Positions 1 through 6,817 of a DNA stretch of 8,165 nucleotides are shown piece after piece (within the stretch, counting starts at the first letter, position 1; each line of letters starts with the position of its first letter). The stretch spans positions 1 through 8,165 of the forward strand of contig DATDJF010000074.1 in NCBI GenBank assembly GCA_036520715.1, read 5' to 3'. Origin of the DNA: JAEUPI01 sp036520715. Its GTDB lineage: Bacteria > Pseudomonadota > Gammaproteobacteria > Burkholderiales > Burkholderiaceae_C. The position numbers and the translations under genes were made by a program. The notes beneath the pieces were generated by a model. It made no database searches. It saw nothing but the letters and a program-made list of their open reading frames with translations, and was not told the origin of the DNA.

Positions 1-566
1 TCGGCCACGCCGCGCGCCTGCGTGATCTCGACGCTGGCTCCGCGGGCATGGCCGGCGCTGGAGCGCACCGTCTCGGCGAGCTCGCTCATCGACGAGGCCG
101 TCTGCTGCAATGCGCTGACCTGGTGCTCGGTGCGCGCGGAGAGATCGCTGTTGCCTTTGGCGATCTCGCGCGCAGCCACCTCGACACCCTGCACCGATTG
201 ATTGACCGCGACCACCGCGCCGCGCAGCTTCTTTCGCATGGTGTTGAGTTCGTGGCGCAGCCACGAGAGTTCGTCGCGCCCGGGCGACTCGATCCTGGTC
301 TCCAGATCGCCGGCGGCGATGCGCATCACCGCCCGCGCGGTGTCGTCCACCGGCGCCTTGATGCTGACGCTGACCAGCCAGCCACCGACGAGTCCGAGCG
401 CGCCCACCAGGCAGGCCACGCCGCCGAGGACAAAGGCCAGCGCAGGAGCGTGCGGCTTCAAGGCCCAGCTCGAAGTCAGGCCGATGGCGCACACGGCCAG
501 CGACAGCAGACCAAACCCGGCGCGCACACGCAGCACCTGGCTGAAGCGACGAAGAAACACGGTCAT
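1..566 (-). CDS. Methyl-accepting chemotaxis protein, N-terminal part (cut by window edge)
   Basis: This is the first 188 residues of a transmembrane chemoreceptor that would signal through CheW/CheA to the flagellar motor. The gene runs off the left edge, so the signalling tip and C-terminus are not visible. Two hydrophobic segments lie at about residues 17-36 and 42-68, separated by only about six residues (KPHAPA), so there is essentially no periplasmic ligand-binding domain. A HAMP domain follows at about 70-118, with a proline at 72, GDL at 86-88 and DEL at 98-100. After it comes the family signature GNSDLSARTEHQ (138-149) and the first methylation helix, SALQQTASSM (151-160). There the usual Glu-Glu pair is Gln-Gln, which CheB would deamidate. 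The ATG at 566 was chosen because GGAG sits 7 nt upstream and the membrane segment follows directly. The next gene upstream is the antiporter, same strand, 124 bp away. The family call is firm; the ligand is unknown. Confidence 0.9.
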   Translation of the reverse strand, partial: MTVFLRRFSQVLRVRAGFGLLSLAVCAIGLTSSWALKPHAPALAFVLGGVACLVGALGLVGGWLVSVSIKAPVDDTARAVMRIAAGDLETRIESPGRDELSWLRHELNTMRKKLRGAVVAVNQSVQGVEVAAREIAKGNSDLSARTEHQVSALQQTASSMSELAETVRSSAGHARGASVEITQARGVA

Positions 567-573
567 GAATCAA

Positions 574-577
574 CTCC
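574..577 (-). promoter_or_regulatory. Shine-Dalgarno site of the chemoreceptor gene
   Basis: The minus strand reads GGAG, then 7 nt, then the ATG at 566-564. This is a good spacing and supports that start codon. No sigma-28 (flagellar) promoter of the TAAA-N15-GCCGATAA type was recognisable in the 567-690 gap, so control by the flagellar sigma factor is not supported by what is visible. That gap shows no other gene and no clear terminator. Confidence 0.6.
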
Positions 578-690
578 GGGTCACGCGGACGAGCAACAAC
601 GCCTCGATGATTGCCGAACGGGCGTGACGCGAAGCTCCGAATTGGCGGTCGTCAGGTGCCCAGTTTCGGTCTGATGGCTCGCGCGTGGGT

Positions 691-1977
691 TCAGGCCCCG
701 CCGCTGCGACCGCGCGGTCGGCGCGCGCGGCGATACAGCCGCATGGCCGGCGTCGCCGACGTGCCATGAAGCAGCACCGAAGCGACCACGGTGGCCAACA
801 CGGCGTCGGCGACCCAGGCGATGTCGCTCCCGATGGCGCCGTGCGAGATGGCGAACGCCAGGTAGTACACCGAGCCCACGCCGCGGATGCCGAACCAGGC
901 GGCCAGGCGGCGCTGTGTCGGCGTCAGCCGCGAGCCGAGCAACGTGAGCCGCACCGCCAGCGGGCGCACCACGAGCAGCAGTGCCGCGGCGATGCCCAGG
1001 CTGTGCCAGCTGAAGACGCCCGCATGCAGCAGGCTGCCCACCAGCAGCATCACCGTCAGCTCGGCCAGTCGCTCCAGGTCGAGCGTGAAGTCGAGCACCG
1101 CACGCGCCATGTAGGCCGAGGTCTCGGGCGACGAGTCGCGCGGTCGCGATGCCTTGGCGCGCCGGCCATCGCTGTCGGTGTACTCGACCGAACGCATCGC
1201 CAACCCCGCGACGAAGACGGCCAGGAAGCCGTAGGTGTGCGCGGTCAGCGCCAGGCCATAGGTGAGCGCGATCAGGCCGAGCGTCAGGAAGCTCTCCATG
1301 CCGAAGGCCTGCTCGCGCTCGCGGCGCAGGTGCAGCACGATGCGGCTGAACGCCCAACCGAGGCCCCAGCCGATGGCCAGGCCACCGGCCACCGCCCACA
1401 GCAGATCGACGCTCCACCAGCGCCAGGCGTGGTCGCCGAGCTCGTGCAGGCCGAGCAGGCCGAGCGCGAGCATCACGAACGGAAACGCCGTGCCGTCGTT
1501 GAGGCCGCCTTCGCCGCTGAGGCCGAAGCGCAGGCGATCGCGGTCTCCCGCGTCTTCGACCTGCACGTCGGAAGCCAGCACCGGGTCGGTGGGCGCGAGC
1601 ACGGCCGCCAGCAGCATCGCCGCGCCCAGCGAGAGGCCGAACGACAGCCCCACGGCCAGCAGGCCGGCGATCGTGAGCGTCATCGCGACGGTGGCGAGCA
1701 GCAGCGGGGTGATCCACAAACGATCGGTCAGTCGCACGCGCAGGCGCAGTCCAACCGCAAACAGCGAAATCAGCACCGCCGCTTCGGTGAGGCTTTCCAG
1801 CAGTTTCGCGTCGGCGAACAGGTCCAGGTGCAGCAGGCCGCCCGCATGCGGCCCGATCAGCCAGCCGGCCAGCAGGTACAGCGCCGACGCCGAAAACGGC
1901 AGCTCGCGCCGCACCGTGTCGGTCAGCCCCATGCCGATCAGCAGCACGCCGATCACCAGGCACCAGGTGGTGGTCAT
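691..1977 (-). CDS. CPA1-family cation:proton (Na+/H+) antiporter
   Basis: A complete 428-aa polytopic inner-membrane protein predicted to exchange Na+ (or K+) for H+ in pH and salt homeostasis. Hydrophobic segments fill most of the chain, roughly 11-12 helices. The diagnostic CPA1 motifs are present: APTDPV at 128-133 (the helix with the transport-associated Asp), GEGGLNDGTAF at 155-165 with the Asn160-Asp161 pair expected at the ion site, and GIRGVGS at 363-369 near the C-terminus. A hydrophilic loop lies at about 262-288. There is no large cytoplasmic C-terminal regulatory domain; the protein ends in a short Arg-rich tail (416-425). The length is normal for the compact NhaP-like type. The ATG at 1977 has AAGG 7 nt upstream and starts directly into the first helix. 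The gene follows mfd on the same strand after 68 bp, so read-through is possible but the functions are unrelated. The exact cation cannot be told from sequence. Confidence 0.92.
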   Translation of the reverse strand: MTTTWCLVIGVLLIGMGLTDTVRRELPFSASALYLLAGWLIGPHAGGLLHLDLFADAKLLESLTEAAVLISLFAVGLRLRVRLTDRLWITPLLLATVAMTLTIAGLLAVGLSFGLSLGAAMLLAAVLAPTDPVLASDVQVEDAGDRDRLRFGLSGEGGLNDGTAFPFVMLALGLLGLHELGDHAWRWWSVDLLWAVAGGLAIGWGLGWAFSRIVLHLRREREQAFGMESFLTLGLIALTYGLALTAHTYGFLAVFVAGLAMRSVEYTDSDGRRAKASRPRDSSPETSAYMARAVLDFTLDLERLAELTVMLLVGSLLHAGVFSWHSLGIAAALLLVVRPLAVRLTLLGSRLTPTQRRLAAWFGIRGVGSVYYLAFAISHGAIGSDIAWVADAVLATVVASVLLHGTSATPAMRLYRRARRPRGRSGGA

Positions 1978-1984
1978 GGGCCGA

Positions 1985-1988
1985 CCTT
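1985..1988 (-). promoter_or_regulatory. Shine-Dalgarno site of the antiporter gene
   Basis: The minus strand reads AAGG, a 7-nt spacer, then the ATG at 1977-1975. The match is moderate, but it is the only purine-rich site in range and agrees with the start chosen from the first membrane helix. Confidence 0.45.
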
Positions 1989-2045
1989 AGCCGCAGGCCG
2001 CCGTCCCGGCTGGCGCCAGGTCATCGCTGGGGGCGCGCGCGCATC

Positions 2046-5000
2046 TCAGGCGGCCACGGCAATGGGCGCGCCGAGCGAGCGCAGCACGTCGCGCACGAAC
2101 TGCGCGCGCTCGCGCGGCTCGGCCAGCTCGCGCTCGATGCGCAGGCGGTCGTTGCCGGCCAGCTTGATGTGCCGGTTGCGCTGCACCAGCTCGATGATGC
2201 GCTGGGCATCGATCGGCGGGTTGGGGCGGAAGGTGATGCTCATCGCTTTCGGCCCGGCGTCGACCTTGAGCACGCCGTAGCTCCTGGCCAGCACGCGCAG
2301 GCGGTGGGTGTCGAACAGCGTCTGGCCCTGTGCCGGCAGCTTGCCGAAGCGGTCGGTGATCTCCTCGAGCAGGTGGTCGAGCTGTTCGGGCTTTTCTGCC
2401 ATCGCCAGCCGCTTGTACAGGTTGAGCCGCGCATGCACGTCGCCGCAATAGACGTCGGGCAGCAGCGCCGGCGCATGCAAGTTGATTTCGGTGGTGGCGG
2501 CCAGCGGCGACAGCAGGTCGGGCTCGCGGCCGGCCTTCAGCGCACGCACCGCCTCGGCCAGCATGTCGTTGTAGAGCTGGAAGCCGACCTCCTGCATGTT
2601 GCCGCTCTGGTGCTCGCCGAGCATCTCGCCGGCGCCGCGGATCTCGAGGTCGTGCATCGCGAGGTAGAAGCCCGAGCCGAGCTCTTCCATGCTCTGGATG
2701 GCATCGAGCCGCGCCTGCGCCTGCTTGGTCAGCGTTCGTGTGTCGGGCACCATCAGGTACGCATAGGCTTGGTGGTGCGAGCGGCCGACGCGGCCGCGCA
2801 GCTGGTGCAGTTGCGCCAGGCCGAACTTGTCGGCGCGGCTGATCACGATGGTGTTGGCACTGGCCACGTCGATGCCGGTCTCGATGATCGTCGAGCACAG
2901 CAGCAGATTGATGCGCTGCGCCACGAAGTCGCGCATCACCTGCTCGAGCTCGCGCTCGGGCATCTGGCCGTGCGCCACCGCGATGCGTGCCTCGGGCACC
3001 AGCGCTTCGAGGTGCTTGCGCCGCTGCTGGATCGACTCGACCTCGTTGTGCAGGAAGTAGACCTGGCCGCCGCGCTTGAGCTCGCGCAGCACCGCCTCGC
3101 GGATCAGGCTGGAGCCCTCGTCGCGTACGAAGGTCTTGATCGCCAGCCGACGCTGCGGCGCGGTGGCGATCACGCTGAGGTCGCGCAGGCCCTCCAGCGC
3201 CATGCCCAGCGTGCGCGGGATCGGCGTGGCGGTCAGCGTCAGCACGTCGACTTCCGAGCGCATCGCCTTGATGGCCTCCTTGTGGCGCACGCCGAAGCGG
3301 TGCTCTTCGTCGATCACCAGCAGGCCCAGGCGCTTGAACAGCACGTCCTTGGACAGCAGCTTGTGCGTGCCGACCACGATGTCGATGCTGCCGTCGGCCA
3401 GGCCGGCCAGCGCGGCAACGGTTTCCTTGCCGGTGCGAAAGCGCGACAGTTCGGCCACCTTGACCGGCCACTTGCCGAAGCGGTCGCTGATCGTCTGGTG
3501 GTGCTGCTCGGCCAGCAGCGTGGTCGGCGCCAACAGCGCGACCTGCTTGCCGCCGAGCACGGCAATGAACGCCGCACGCAGCGCGACCTCGGTCTTGCCG
3601 AAACCGACATCGCCGCAGACCAGGCGGTCCATCGGCTTGGGCGAGATCATGTCCTGGATCACCGCGTGGATCGCGGCGCGCTGGTCCGGCGTCTCCTCGA
3701 AGCCGAAGCCGGCGGCAAACGCCTCGTAGTCGTGCGCCGAGAAGCGGTGCGCGTGGCCTTCGCGGGCGGCGCGCCGCGCGTAGAGATTGAGCAACTCCGC
3801 CGCGGTGTCGCGCACCTGCTCGGCGGCACGCCGCTTGGCCTTGTCCCACTGCCCCGAGCCGAGCTTGTGCAGCGGCGCCTCGGAGGCATCGACACCGGTG
3901 TAGCGGCTGATCAGGTGCAGGTGCGCCACCGGCACGTACAGCGTGGCGTCGTCGGCGTAGCCCAGGTGCAGGAACTCGCTGGCGCCGTCACCGAGGTCGA
4001 GATTCACCAGGCCGCGGTAGCGTCCGATGCCGTGGTTGGCGTGCACCACCGGGTCACCTACCGCGAGCTCCGACAAGTCCTTGATCAGCGCCTCGACGTC
4101 GCTGACGGCCTCCTGCCGCCGGCGCCTGCGCAGGGCCGGGGTGGCGGCAAACAGCTCTGCTTCCGTGATGAACGTGATCGGCAGTGCGCCGTCGCGCCGC
4201 CACACGAAGCCGCGCGCCAGCGGCGTGGCGGCGATCGCGACCGCTTCGCCGCCGGCCTCGAACTCGGCCAGCGTGGCCACACTCGGCACGTCGATGCGGT
4301 GGTCGCGCAGCAGCTCCAGCAGGCTTTCGCGGCGGCCTTCGCTTTCGCCGATCAACAGCACCCGCGTGGTCTGCGAGTCGATCAGCCCGCCCAGCGCAGC
4401 CAGCGGCTCCTGCGAGCCGCGCTCGACGCTGACGTCGGGCGCCGCTGCCGCCCAGTCGTGGGCGTCGCCCGCGGTGCCGCGCAGCGCCAGCGTCGCGAAG
4501 GGCCCGGTGAGGGCGAAGAACTCGTCAACGCGCAGGAAGATCGCCTCCGGCGGCAGGATCGGGCGCTCGGGGTCGTGCTGCAGAAAACGATGGCGCTCGC
4601 GCGTGTCGGCCCAGAAGCGCGAGATCACGCCATCGAGGTCGCCGTGCAGCACCAGCGCCGCGCGCTCGCCCAAATAATCGAATACGGTCGCGGTCTGATC
4701 GAAGAACAGCGGCAGGTAGTACTCGATGCCGGCGCCGGCCAAGCCCTGCGCGATGTCCTTGTAGATCCGCGAGCGGGTGGGGTCGCCCTCCAGCCGCTCG
4801 CGCCAGCGCGCACGAAAGCCGGCGCGCGCCGCATCGTCGAGCGCGAACTCCCGCCCGGGCAACAAACGCACCTCGGGCACCGGATAGAGGCTGCGCTGCG
4901 TATCGGGGTCGAAGGTGCGGATCGAGTCGACCTGGTCGTCGAAGAGGTCGACCCGATAGGGCACCAGCGAGCCCATCGGGTAGAGGTCGATCAGGCCACC

Positions 5001-5492
5001 GCGCACCGCGTACTCGCCGGGCGACACCACCTGGCTGACGTGGCTGTAGCCGGCCAGCGTGAGTTGCGCCTTCAGCGCCGCCTCGTCGAGGCGAGTGCCC
5101 TGCTTGAAGTTGAACGTCGTGGCCGCCATGAAGCTCGTCGGCGCCAGGCGGGTGAGGGCGGTGGTGGCCGGCAGCAGCACGACGTCGAGGTCACGCTGCA
5201 GCAGCCGCCACAACGTGGCCAGCCGCTCCGACACCAGGTCCTGGTGCGGCGAGAAGGTGTCGTACGGCAGCGTTTCCCAATCGGGGAACACCGCCACCCG
5301 CAGCGCCGGCGCGAAGAACGGCAACTCGTCGGCCAGGCGCTGCGCATCGGCGGGGTCGGCGGTCAGGATCGCGGTGAGCGAGCCCGCGGCCTTGTGCGCT
5401 TCGGCCAGGCGCGCCAGCAGCAGCGCGTCCGCCGAGCCCGGCGGCAGCGGCGATACGAAGCGTTTTCCGGGAGCGACGCGCGGCAGTTGCAT
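2046..5492 (-). CDS. mfd: Transcription-repair coupling factor Mfd
   Basis: Mfd is a cytoplasmic ATP-driven DNA translocase that pushes or removes RNA polymerase stalled at DNA lesions and recruits UvrA for strand-specific excision repair. From the ATG at 5492 the protein is 1148 aa, the length of E. coli Mfd as I recall it. The N-terminal UvrB-like region (about 1-340) has DWETLPYDTFSPHQDLVSER at 71-90. Arg164, Arg180 and Phe184 match the E. coli UvrA-contact residues (Arg165, Arg181, Phe185, from memory). The RNA polymerase interaction domain covers about 474-545 (VGDPVVHANHGIGRYRGL). The RecG-like SF2 motor is complete: Walker A GDVGFGKT 627-634, DEEH 728-731, TATPIPRTL 754-762 and QLRGRVGR 897-904. 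The C-terminal TRCF domain spans about 1005-1105. A GTG at 5528 would add 12 residues of unconserved look; neither start has a clear ribosome binding site, and I prefer the ATG. The gene is divergent from ispDF. No frameshift or missing motif was seen. Confidence 0.97.
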   Translation of the reverse strand: MQLPRVAPGKRFVSPLPPGSADALLLARLAEAHKAAGSLTAILTADPADAQRLADELPFFAPALRVAVFPDWETLPYDTFSPHQDLVSERLATLWRLLQRDLDVVLLPATTALTRLAPTSFMAATTFNFKQGTRLDEAALKAQLTLAGYSHVSQVVSPGEYAVRGGLIDLYPMGSLVPYRVDLFDDQVDSIRTFDPDTQRSLYPVPEVRLLPGREFALDDAARAGFRARWRERLEGDPTRSRIYKDIAQGLAGAGIEYYLPLFFDQTATVFDYLGERAALVLHGDLDGVISRFWADTRERHRFLQHDPERPILPPEAIFLRVDEFFALTGPFATLALRGTAGDAHDWAAAAPDVSVERGSQEPLAALGGLIDSQTTRVLLIGESEGRRESLLELLRDHRIDVPSVATLAEFEAGGEAVAIAATPLARGFVWRRDGALPITFITEAELFAATPALRRRRRQEAVSDVEALIKDLSELAVGDPVVHANHGIGRYRGLVNLDLGDGASEFLHLGYADDATLYVPVAHLHLISRYTGVDASEAPLHKLGSGQWDKAKRRAAEQVRDTAAELLNLYARRAAREGHAHRFSAHDYEAFAAGFGFEETPDQRAAIHAVIQDMISPKPMDRLVCGDVGFGKTEVALRAAFIAVLGGKQVALLAPTTLLAEQHHQTISDRFGKWPVKVAELSRFRTGKETVAALAGLADGSIDIVVGTHKLLSKDVLFKRLGLLVIDEEHRFGVRHKEAIKAMRSEVDVLTLTATPIPRTLGMALEGLRDLSVIATAPQRRLAIKTFVRDEGSSLIREAVLRELKRGGQVYFLHNEVESIQQRRKHLEALVPEARIAVAHGQMPERELEQVMRDFVAQRINLLLCSTIIETGIDVASANTIVISRADKFGLAQLHQLRGRVGRSHHQAYAYLMVPDTRTLTKQAQARLDAIQSMEELGSGFYLAMHDLEIRGAGEMLGEHQSGNMQEVGFQLYNDMLAEAVRALKAGREPDLLSPLAATTEINLHAPALLPDVYCGDVHARLNLYKRLAMAEKPEQLDHLLEEITDRFGKLPAQGQTLFDTHRLRVLARSYGVLKVDAGPKAMSITFRPNPPIDAQRIIELVQRNRHIKLAGNDRLRIERELAEPRERAQFVRDVLRSLGAPIAVAA

Positions 5493-5566
5493 CAAGCGGT
5501 GGGGTCGACGATCCCGGTGTGTGATCACCGGATGGTTACCACGGGCACCGCGCTCGCCTGAAGCGG

Positions 5567-5578
5567 GATTCTAGAATC
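5567..5578. promoter_or_regulatory. Perfect 12-bp palindrome with -10-like hexamer, between mfd and ispDF
   Basis: The sequence GATTCTAGAATC is a perfect inverted repeat in the 92-bp gap between the divergent mfd and ispDF starts. Read on the plus strand it holds TAGAAT (5572-5577), five of six matches to a sigma-70 -10 box. Its end lies 7 nt before the ispDF ATG at 5585, so transcription would begin at or next to the start codon. By symmetry TAGAAT also occurs on the minus strand (5573-5568), which would start an mfd transcript near 5561 with a leader of about 70 nt. No TTGACA-like -35 box is visible at 16-18 bp on either strand. It could instead be an operator, or chance. Promoter function is inferred. 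Confidence 0.4.
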
Positions 5579-5584
5579 GCCGCG

Positions 5585-6799
5585 ATGACGATCACCGATC
5601 CGCCGCCTGGGCCTCGCTTGTTCGCGCTGGTGCCATGCGCCGGAGTCGGGGTGCGCGCCGGCACGGCGGGACCCAAACAATATGCGCCGCTGGCGGGCCG
5701 CGCGTTGGTGGCGCACACGCTGCGCGCGCTGCTGCAGGTGAGCCGCTTGCAGGCGGCACTGGTCGTGCTGGCCGACGACGATGACCGCTTCGAGGGTGAA
5801 GTGCCGGAGTTCGCCGGGCCGCGCTGCTGGTTGCTGCGCCGCGGCGGCGTCACCCGCGCACAGACCGTGGCCAACGGCCTGCAGGCGCTGCGCGAACGCG
5901 GCGCGCGCGACGACGACTGGGTGCTGGTGCACGATGCCGCGCGCGCGCTGATCGAACCCCGCTGGGTCGACCGCCTGATCGACGAATGCCTGGCCGACGA
6001 GGTCGGCGGCCTGCTGGCGCTGCCGGTGGCCGACACGTTGAAGGCCGAGCGTGACGGCCGCGCGGCCGCCACCGTCGACCGTCGCGACAAGTGGGCCGCA
6101 CAAACGCCGCAGATGTTTCGCATCGGCGTGCTCGGCGGCGCGCTGGCCCGCGCCGGCGACAGCGTCACCGACGAGGCCGGCGCGATCGAGGCGATGGGGC
6201 TGCAGCCGCGCCTGGTGATGGGCGACGCCGCCAACATCAAGATCACCTGGCCCGAAGACCTGGTGCGGGCGCAGGCACTGCTGGCCACGCGCGGCGAGCG
6301 TGCCGACGCCGCTTTACTGCTGCGCATCGGCGAGGGCTGGGACGTGCATGCGCTGGTGGCGGGCCGCCCGCTGGTGCTGGGCGGCGTGACCATCCCGCAC
6401 AGCCACGGGCTGCTGGCGCATTCCGACGGCGATGCGTTGCTGCACGCGATCGTCGACGCCTTGTTCGGCGCGGCGGCGCTCGGCGATATCGGGCGCCACT
6501 TCCCGGACACCGACCCGGCGTTTCGCGGCGCCGACTCGAGCGTGCTGCTGCGCACGGCCGGCGAGCGCGTGCGCGCAGCCGGCTTTCAGATCGTCAACAT
6601 CGACTCGACGATCATCGCGCAGGCACCCAAGCTGAGCCCGCACATCGACGCCATGCGCGCGCGCATTGCCGCGGCGCTGGCGCTCGACCTGGCGTGCGTC
6701 AACGTCAAGGCCAAGACTGCCGAGAAGATGGGCTCGGTGGGCGAGGGCCTGGCGATCGAGGCGCGCGCGGTGTGCCTGCTGCAGCGCCGTCGCGGCTGA
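5585..6799 (+). CDS. ispDF: Bifunctional IspD-IspF fusion (MEP pathway)
   Basis: One 404-aa cytoplasmic protein carries two MEP-pathway enzymes. The IspD half (about 11-232) joins CTP to methylerythritol 4-phosphate. It has VPCAGVGVRAGTAGPKQY at 16-33 with Arg24 and Lys31 of the nucleotide loop, VHDAAR 115-120, TVDRRDKW 163-170 (Arg166), TDEAGAIE 195-202 and NIKITWPEDL 217-226 (Lys219). The IspF half (about 246-401) forms the 2,4-cyclodiphosphate. Its zinc ligands are Asp253, His255 and His287, with active-site His279 and Asp301, and Thr378-Glu380 of the phosphate loop. The join at about 233-245 is short and has no stop. The nearest in-frame start codon is a GTG at residue 227, inside the end of IspD, so one fused product is most likely. 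Positions 387 and 389 are Glu and Leu, where E. coli IspF has Arg142 and Glu144. No Shine-Dalgarno precedes the ATG, and a -10-like box is 7 nt upstream. The intervening enzyme IspE is not in the window. Confidence 0.95.
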   Translation: MTITDPPPGPRLFALVPCAGVGVRAGTAGPKQYAPLAGRALVAHTLRALLQVSRLQAALVVLADDDDRFEGEVPEFAGPRCWLLRRGGVTRAQTVANGLQALRERGARDDDWVLVHDAARALIEPRWVDRLIDECLADEVGGLLALPVADTLKAERDGRAAATVDRRDKWAAQTPQMFRIGVLGGALARAGDSVTDEAGAIEAMGLQPRLVMGDAANIKITWPEDLVRAQALLATRGERADAALLLRIGEGWDVHALVAGRPLVLGGVTIPHSHGLLAHSDGDALLHAIVDALFGAAALGDIGRHFPDTDPAFRGADSSVLLRTAGERVRAAGFQIVNIDSTIIAQAPKLSPHIDAMRARIAAALALDLACVNVKAKTAEKMGSVGEGLAIEARAVCLLQRRRG

Positions 6800-6817
6800 A
6801 GGCCGCGCCGAGCGCCG

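Noticed and set aside
48..674. Plus-strand open frames (48-674 and 202-627) opposite the chemoreceptor.
   Set aside because: They are antisense to a clear chemoreceptor with HAMP and methylation-helix motifs, and their own translations show no family features.
2010..2019. 10-bp palindrome CTGGCGCCAG in the mfd-antiporter gap, considered as operator or terminator.
   Set aside because: Made only of common GC-rich words, has no loop or T-tract, and no supporting promoter element is visible nearby.
685..2280. A 531-codon plus-strand open frame antisense to the antiporter and running into mfd.
   Set aside because: The product is rich in Gln, Arg, His and Ala with no domain, and it crosses the boundary of two real genes. 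It is a shadow of GC-rich coding DNA.
1987..3849. A 620-codon minus-strand frame overlapping the 3' half of mfd in another frame.
   Set aside because: Arg/Ala/Gly-rich with no domain, on the same strand as the intact mfd; a frame shadow, not a second gene or a frameshifted mfd piece.
2169..5561. An open frame of 1130 codons on the plus strand, antisense to almost all of mfd.
   Set aside because: In very GC-rich genes the frame opposite to a real gene often lacks stops. The translation is a low-complexity mix rich in Arg, Gln, Ala, His and Val with no recognisable domain, while the opposite strand encodes a complete, motif-perfect Mfd.
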